The position numbers were made by a program, and so were the translations under genes. Source: Cryptomeria japonica (taxonomy: Eukaryota; Streptophyta; Pinopsida; Cupressales; Cupressaceae). From it: a stretch of 64,000 bases of DNA. The notes beneath the pieces were generated by a model. The model had not been told where the DNA came from, made no database searches, and saw only the letters and a list, made by a program, of their open reading frames with translations. Within the stretch, counting starts at the first letter, position 1; each line of letters starts with the position of its first letter. The stretch is from NCBI RefSeq assembly GCF_030272615.1, contig NC_081406.1, forward strand, positions 117,746,847 to 117,810,846, in the 5' to 3' direction. Of the stretch, positions 60,191 to 64,000 are shown piece after piece.

Positions 60191-62466
60191 CTAATCCGGA
60201 GCCACACCGCGCCAGTTTTCCTGCACCGAAGTTACCGAAGATATTGACGTGCTGCTTGTCGAGTTGGAAGATTCTGTGCTTTCCCGCAGCATCTTCTTGA
60301 TTTCTGTGAGACGGGCAACAACTTCTTTCATGGTTGGTCTAAAGTCCCTTTCTATTGCAAGCAACTCGAAGGCCAAGTCGGCAACTGCAGCAACAGTGAC
60401 CTTCACCTCGTGATTTCTTCCCATCTTCAAATCTGGATCGACCAATTCATCCAACACACCTCTTCTGATCTTGTCTGTGGCCATCTTAGCAAGGCTGATT
60501 TCGTTTCTATTTCGCATAATATCCACTGCTACTTTGGCAGAAATGATCTCCACCAGAACTACTCCTAAGCTGTATACATCAGACTTCTCGGTGAGCTGGA
60601 AGCATTCATGGTACACTGGGTCAACATACCCGGCTGTTCCTTGTGGAGAAGTTGTGATGTGTGAAACATTCACGGGCACCAATCTAGAAAGCCCAAAATC
60701 TGCAACTTTTGCTCTGAAATGTTCATCGAGAAGAATGTTACTAGATTTCACATCTCTGTGAATTATGGGCGGATGGATGCTGTGGAGATACGCTAAGGCC
60801 TGAGCAGTTTCTATGGCGATGTTTAAGCGAGTTGCCCAAGGCAAGCCTGTGAGGGTTCTTCGGCTCCCATGAAGGTGATCAGACAAGGTCCCATTTGGCA
60901 CAAACTCGTAAACAAGCAGTAGCATTGGACTCTGCAGGCACGTACAGCCATAGAGACGAACGAGGTTTGGATGACACAGGGATGACAATATTTGTACCTC
61001 ATTCATAAATTGTTCAAGTGTTCTGGAGCTCTCCTGATAAAGCCTCTTCACTGCTACAGATCGTCCATCCACAAGGTTACCCAGGTAGACCACGCCAAAC
61101 CCTCCACCTCCAAGTAAGTTATTTTCGTCAAAGAAATTTGTCGCCTGCTGAAGTTCTTGATAGGGAAATATGGACAAACTGCCTATCGTATACATTGGAC
61201 CGTAACCTACATCCGTGCCGCTTCTCATATAATTACTGTAATCACCACGAAGCCCTCGGATATGAGCCCGCTTTCTTCTCTTCACATACAAAATACAAAG
61301 CACCGCTAGTGCTGCCATCAGTGCGACTCCTCCCACGGAGCAACCTGTATTAACATTCTAATTAGATTTCACACTTTTTAAAAGTTAAGTAATTAATAGT
61401 ATTTTAACCTTTCATTATTTACGTTATATCAATCGAAATTCTTTACTAATACTAAACTTGGCAATATTTAAGAATAGTCTATCAAATGATGGAGATAACT
61501 GTAAGAGACAGAACAAACTGAGCCATTTCCCACGCATATTCAGCCTTGAAGTAAAAATTGTGAACATGATTAAAGAGGAAGGGATGCTTACCGAGAGCAA
61601 TAGCAGTTTTATTAGCAGTCTCAGACCCACCTGCATGGGCTCAATTATAAACAATGGCAGAGATAGTTACTAGTAGTTTTTCCTTACACATAAAAGTTTG
61701 ACGCTTTTTCTTCACCTCTCAATTAAATAGACAGGTAGTTACGACTCTTACCAGGGCTCCACGATTTGCAACTCAATTTTGTCGAATTACTGGTGTCGTA
61801 AATGCAAAGCTCCTTGTTTGACTCGCAATGCTCACAACCTTTGCTGATACTCCATTTTATTTTGAACCCATGCTTTATCCTTTGAAGCGATTGTAGATTA
61901 GTTTTGTCAACATTTTTAACAGGGAGATGCACTAGTGATTTACAATACGTACCCAAATTCGAGTCTGAATAATACCAACTCTTGTTACATTCTAAAGCAT
62001 ATGCTTCAGTGGGCATGTAGTCTTTGATTTCTTCTGCGCACTCTCCCCATAGACTAGTATTTGTGTATTTGTCAGAAATACGAAACTGAGGACTAGACCA
62101 GAATTCCATTGTACGGTTACTGGTCGACGGGTTGCAAGCATCTCCCCACATATTTCTATCAACTATTCTCATATGATTGACATGACCCTCTTTCCGGTGG
62201 CCAGAATGTTCGAGCAGATAGTATTGATAGCCACTGATGTTAATTGAAGTCATATTCAGTTGATGATCACAGTCAAGCTGAAGAGCAGGGTCACCACAGC
62301 CGCTGCTCTTTGGTCCGAAGGGATATTCGAAGGTTTGATTCCCACATTCAAAGATTCCTGGACAAGCTGCAGATGAAGGAGCGAGGCATGACATGAATAT
62401 TGTGAAGACAAGAGAAAGGATTTGCTCAGAATGGTAACGATGAAGGGACAGTCCTTCCATTTTCAT
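60191..62466 (-). CDS. LRK10L: LRK10L1-type receptor-like kinase, three exons, 635 residues, intact
   Basis: Predicted exons (minus strand): 62,466-61,752; 61,630-61,592 (39 bases); 61,344-60,191. Introns have GT...AG ends (GTAAGAGT/GCAG and GTAAGC/ACAG), and the joined frame is 1,908 bases with no stop. Order of domains: signal peptide about 1-33 (LSLVFTIFMSCL); cysteine-rich GUB_WAK-type ectodomain from CPGIFECGNQTFEYPFG to about 235, with N-glycosylation sites; membrane helix about 256-273; kinase about 323-600. Kinase landmarks: glycine loop GGGGFGVVY near 330-338, VAVK Lys about 351, HRDVKSSN Asp about 449, DFG Asp about 467, GTAGYVDP activation segment. It is an RD kinase with a Ser-rich tail. 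The closest known group is LEAF RUST 10-like kinases of subgroup 1, plasma-membrane receptors linked to defence and ABA signalling; the ligand is unknown. The start is chosen because the same ATGGAAGG context is kept in two pseudogenes. Confidence 0.92.
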
Positions 62467-62592
62467 CTACTTACAAGAGTGAGAAGAAATGAGTTAGAAC
62501 AGAGGAACATGAACAACAGTTTAATAGCATAGGAGGACGACCAGAAGCCAGAAAAATGATTAGTTGTGAGGAAACCATAACAAAAATACCGT

Positions 62593-62740
62593 AGTCAATA
62601 CGCCAATTTGACTTGGCTTTCGATACTGACCTCAAAAGTCGGAGTCAATACGCCAATTTGGCTCACCCCTTATTTCGCTAAAGTCAAAATTCAACGCTTG
62701 AATCGCTTATAATAATGATTTACTAAATTCCACGCGCTTT
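62593..62740 (-). promoter_or_regulatory. W-box cluster and CGCG box upstream of the intact LRK gene
   Basis: Four W-box cores (TTGAC and its complement) lie at 62,593-62,598, 62,608-62,613, 62,643-62,648 and 62,682-62,687. A 17-base word, GTCAATACGCCAATTTG, is duplicated at a 50-base spacing and carries two of them. CACGCGC at 62,731-62,737 fits the CGCG element bound by calmodulin-binding CAMTA factors. W-boxes bind WRKY factors in defence responses. The distance from the start codon is 130-270 bases. No convincing TATA box was found. Function is inferred. Confidence 0.55.
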
Positions 62741-62830
62741 CCTATCACATTGTAATAGAAACATCTGAGTTCGCGCGAAATTTACGTTTAGTTTGACGTA
62801 CAGTCGAAGGTCGCTGATCATTATAAGTTA

Positions 62831-63060
62831 TGTTTGGGATCTATGAAAATCACTCCACTAACACGGAAATTGCATCGAATGGATGGAAATATGAAATGTG
62901 GCACTGCCTATCGCGCCAGATCCGTAGCAATCTTCTGTCATCTTTTTGCTCTCTGATTTGCACGCTTGCCGTCTCGTACGATGCTTTGAGAGAGAAAAAA
63001 AATTTCGATCAACACTTTGTCAATGCCCACGTTTTGTTCCTTTTGACTTTTGACTGAAGC
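62831..63060. other. Distal promoter flank with residual similarity to 48.85-48.94 kb
   Basis: ACGGAAATTGCATCGAATGG (62,864 on) matches the region upstream of the relic at 47.7-48.5 kb. Beyond about 62,900 the two diverge. A 75-codon open frame across it (62,830-63,057) has no recognised domain and is probably chance. Confidence 0.5.
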
Positions 63061-63094
63061 CGGGGCTGAATTTTTTTAAAGTTTTTTAAAAATT

Positions 63095-63262
63095 AAAAAA
63101 AAGAGGGCAGGGGTCCCGCAGCCTCTCAGGGCCTTAGGCCCCCTTCACTAGTGCAGGGGATTAGGGGAAGGGGGCAAGGGAGATTTGGGGAAGGGGGCGC
63201 AAGGGTTCGCATAGGAATTTTGGGAGGGGCCTGAGGGCCTACGAGGTTGGGGGACCCGTTTC
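63095..63262. repeat. GC-rich patch with many G-runs
   Basis: In an otherwise AT-rich region this segment has repeated G-runs (GGGCAGGGG, AGGGGAAGGGGGCAAGGG, GGGGAAGGGGGCG) and the pairs GGGGTCCCG and GGGGGACCCG. It is likely the edge of a transposon, unidentified, with G-quadruplex potential on the plus strand. Confidence 0.6.
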
Positions 63263-64000
63263 TTTTTTATTTATTTTCATAAATATTTAATAAAAATGAA
63301 TGAAATTAAAATATTAAAGTATAAAAGATTAATTAAAATGAATAAAAATATAAAATAAATCATTTATAAAATTAATATAATATTAATAAATTATAATGAT
63401 TAAATTTATATAATAAATAAAATTAAAATAATATAATATTATAATTAATATTATTTATTTTTAAAATATTATTGTATTTATAAAATATGAATAAAATTAA
63501 TATAATATTATATTTAGTTGACATGAATAATATAATTATTCATTATAATATTTTTTTTTTTACCATATATTGACTTTATCTATTGTATATAATATTTTTT
63601 TTATTCATAATTATTTAATTTTAAATCTTCTTTTTGATAAATCATAGAGAAAAAATAACATTTTAATAAATTTCTAGACTAATATCCATAATCTATTTTA
63701 CAATGTAAACATTATTTTTTCATTTGAATAAACTGCACAAAGTAAGGATTATCATGTTAATGAATCATTTTGAATAATGATTATGTTATATGGTTCCATT
63801 CCATGTCCACTAAATTTATTATTATGATACATGATAATAAATAATAAAATATAATAGTTAAGAGATTACTCAACCTTTTTACATTGATTGTATAGTTCTA
63901 AACACCTTTTTTATTTTTTATGGAATTATGTGTACATATAAAAATTAGTGAATCTAAGTCACTAGAAAGAAGTTTTAGCTCATTTTTCATTTTGCTTCAA
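63263..64000. other. Very AT-rich DNA without a recognised gene
   Basis: Mostly A/T runs and ATAATATTA words. Nothing coding seen. Confidence 0.5.

Noticed and set aside
60471-61353. Plus-strand frames over the kinase exon
   Set aside because: Shadows of the intact minus-strand kinase exon, without domains of their own.
1-64000. tRNA, rRNA or other RNA genes
   Set aside because: I looked for clover-leaf-like and conserved box sequences by eye and found none I could support. A covariance-model scan would be decisive.

Overview
The window looks like nuclear DNA of a seed plant, most likely a conifer. It is AT-rich and dominated by nested, decayed LTR retrotransposons. It carries PPR fragments and receptor-like kinases of the LRK10L/Lr10 families, with intron-containing genes and no bacterial features. 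The plant assignment is firm; 'conifer' is an inference from the very large nested elements, the divergent LTR families and the style of the PPR fragments.

Layout. 1-3.5 kb: the 5' end of a minus-strand Ty3/gypsy element (gag, leader, LTR) followed by a short minus-strand LTR of copia type. 3.5-7.8 kb: nothing recognised. 7.8-8.6 kb: a PPR pseudogene fragment beside an LRK kinase fragment. 8.7-10.3 kb: a copy of intergenic DNA that recurs at 49 kb and 55 kb. 11.8-12.3 kb: (TA)n/(GA)n repeats. 13.6-15.8 kb: a LINE RNase H remnant and an unrecognised transposon ORF. 15,922-35,035: a 19-kb Ty3/gypsy element of the Tat type. It has LTRs, a tRNA-Lys primer site, gag, protease, a G-patch, RT with two RNase H domains, integrase, and an antisense ORF encoding a plant mobile domain. 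A solo LTR is nested in its 3' LTR. 35.5-39.2 kb: the 3' LTR and internal tail of a second copy of the gypsy family seen at 1-3 kb. 39.5-62.8 kb: a cluster of LRK receptor kinases with one intact-looking gene (60,191-62,466, minus strand) and several pseudogenes, separated by a telomere-like array, a 133-bp satellite and a duplicated 4.8-kb intergenic block. 62.8-64 kb: AT-rich DNA with one G-rich patch.

The one gene likely to work encodes a membrane receptor kinase with a cysteine-rich wall-binding-type ectodomain (GUB_WAK), a transmembrane helix and a complete kinase. Its promoter, and those of two dead relatives, share W-box cores and a CGCG-type box, suggesting stress or defence control. 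The cluster shows duplication followed by decay through large deletions, frameshifts and stops.

The most unusual structure is in the Tat-like element. A degenerate TAGCGCAT repeat lies in the leader on the plus strand, and its reverse complement lies just upstream of the antisense plant-mobile-domain ORF. The element therefore looks like two opposed units with similar leaders.
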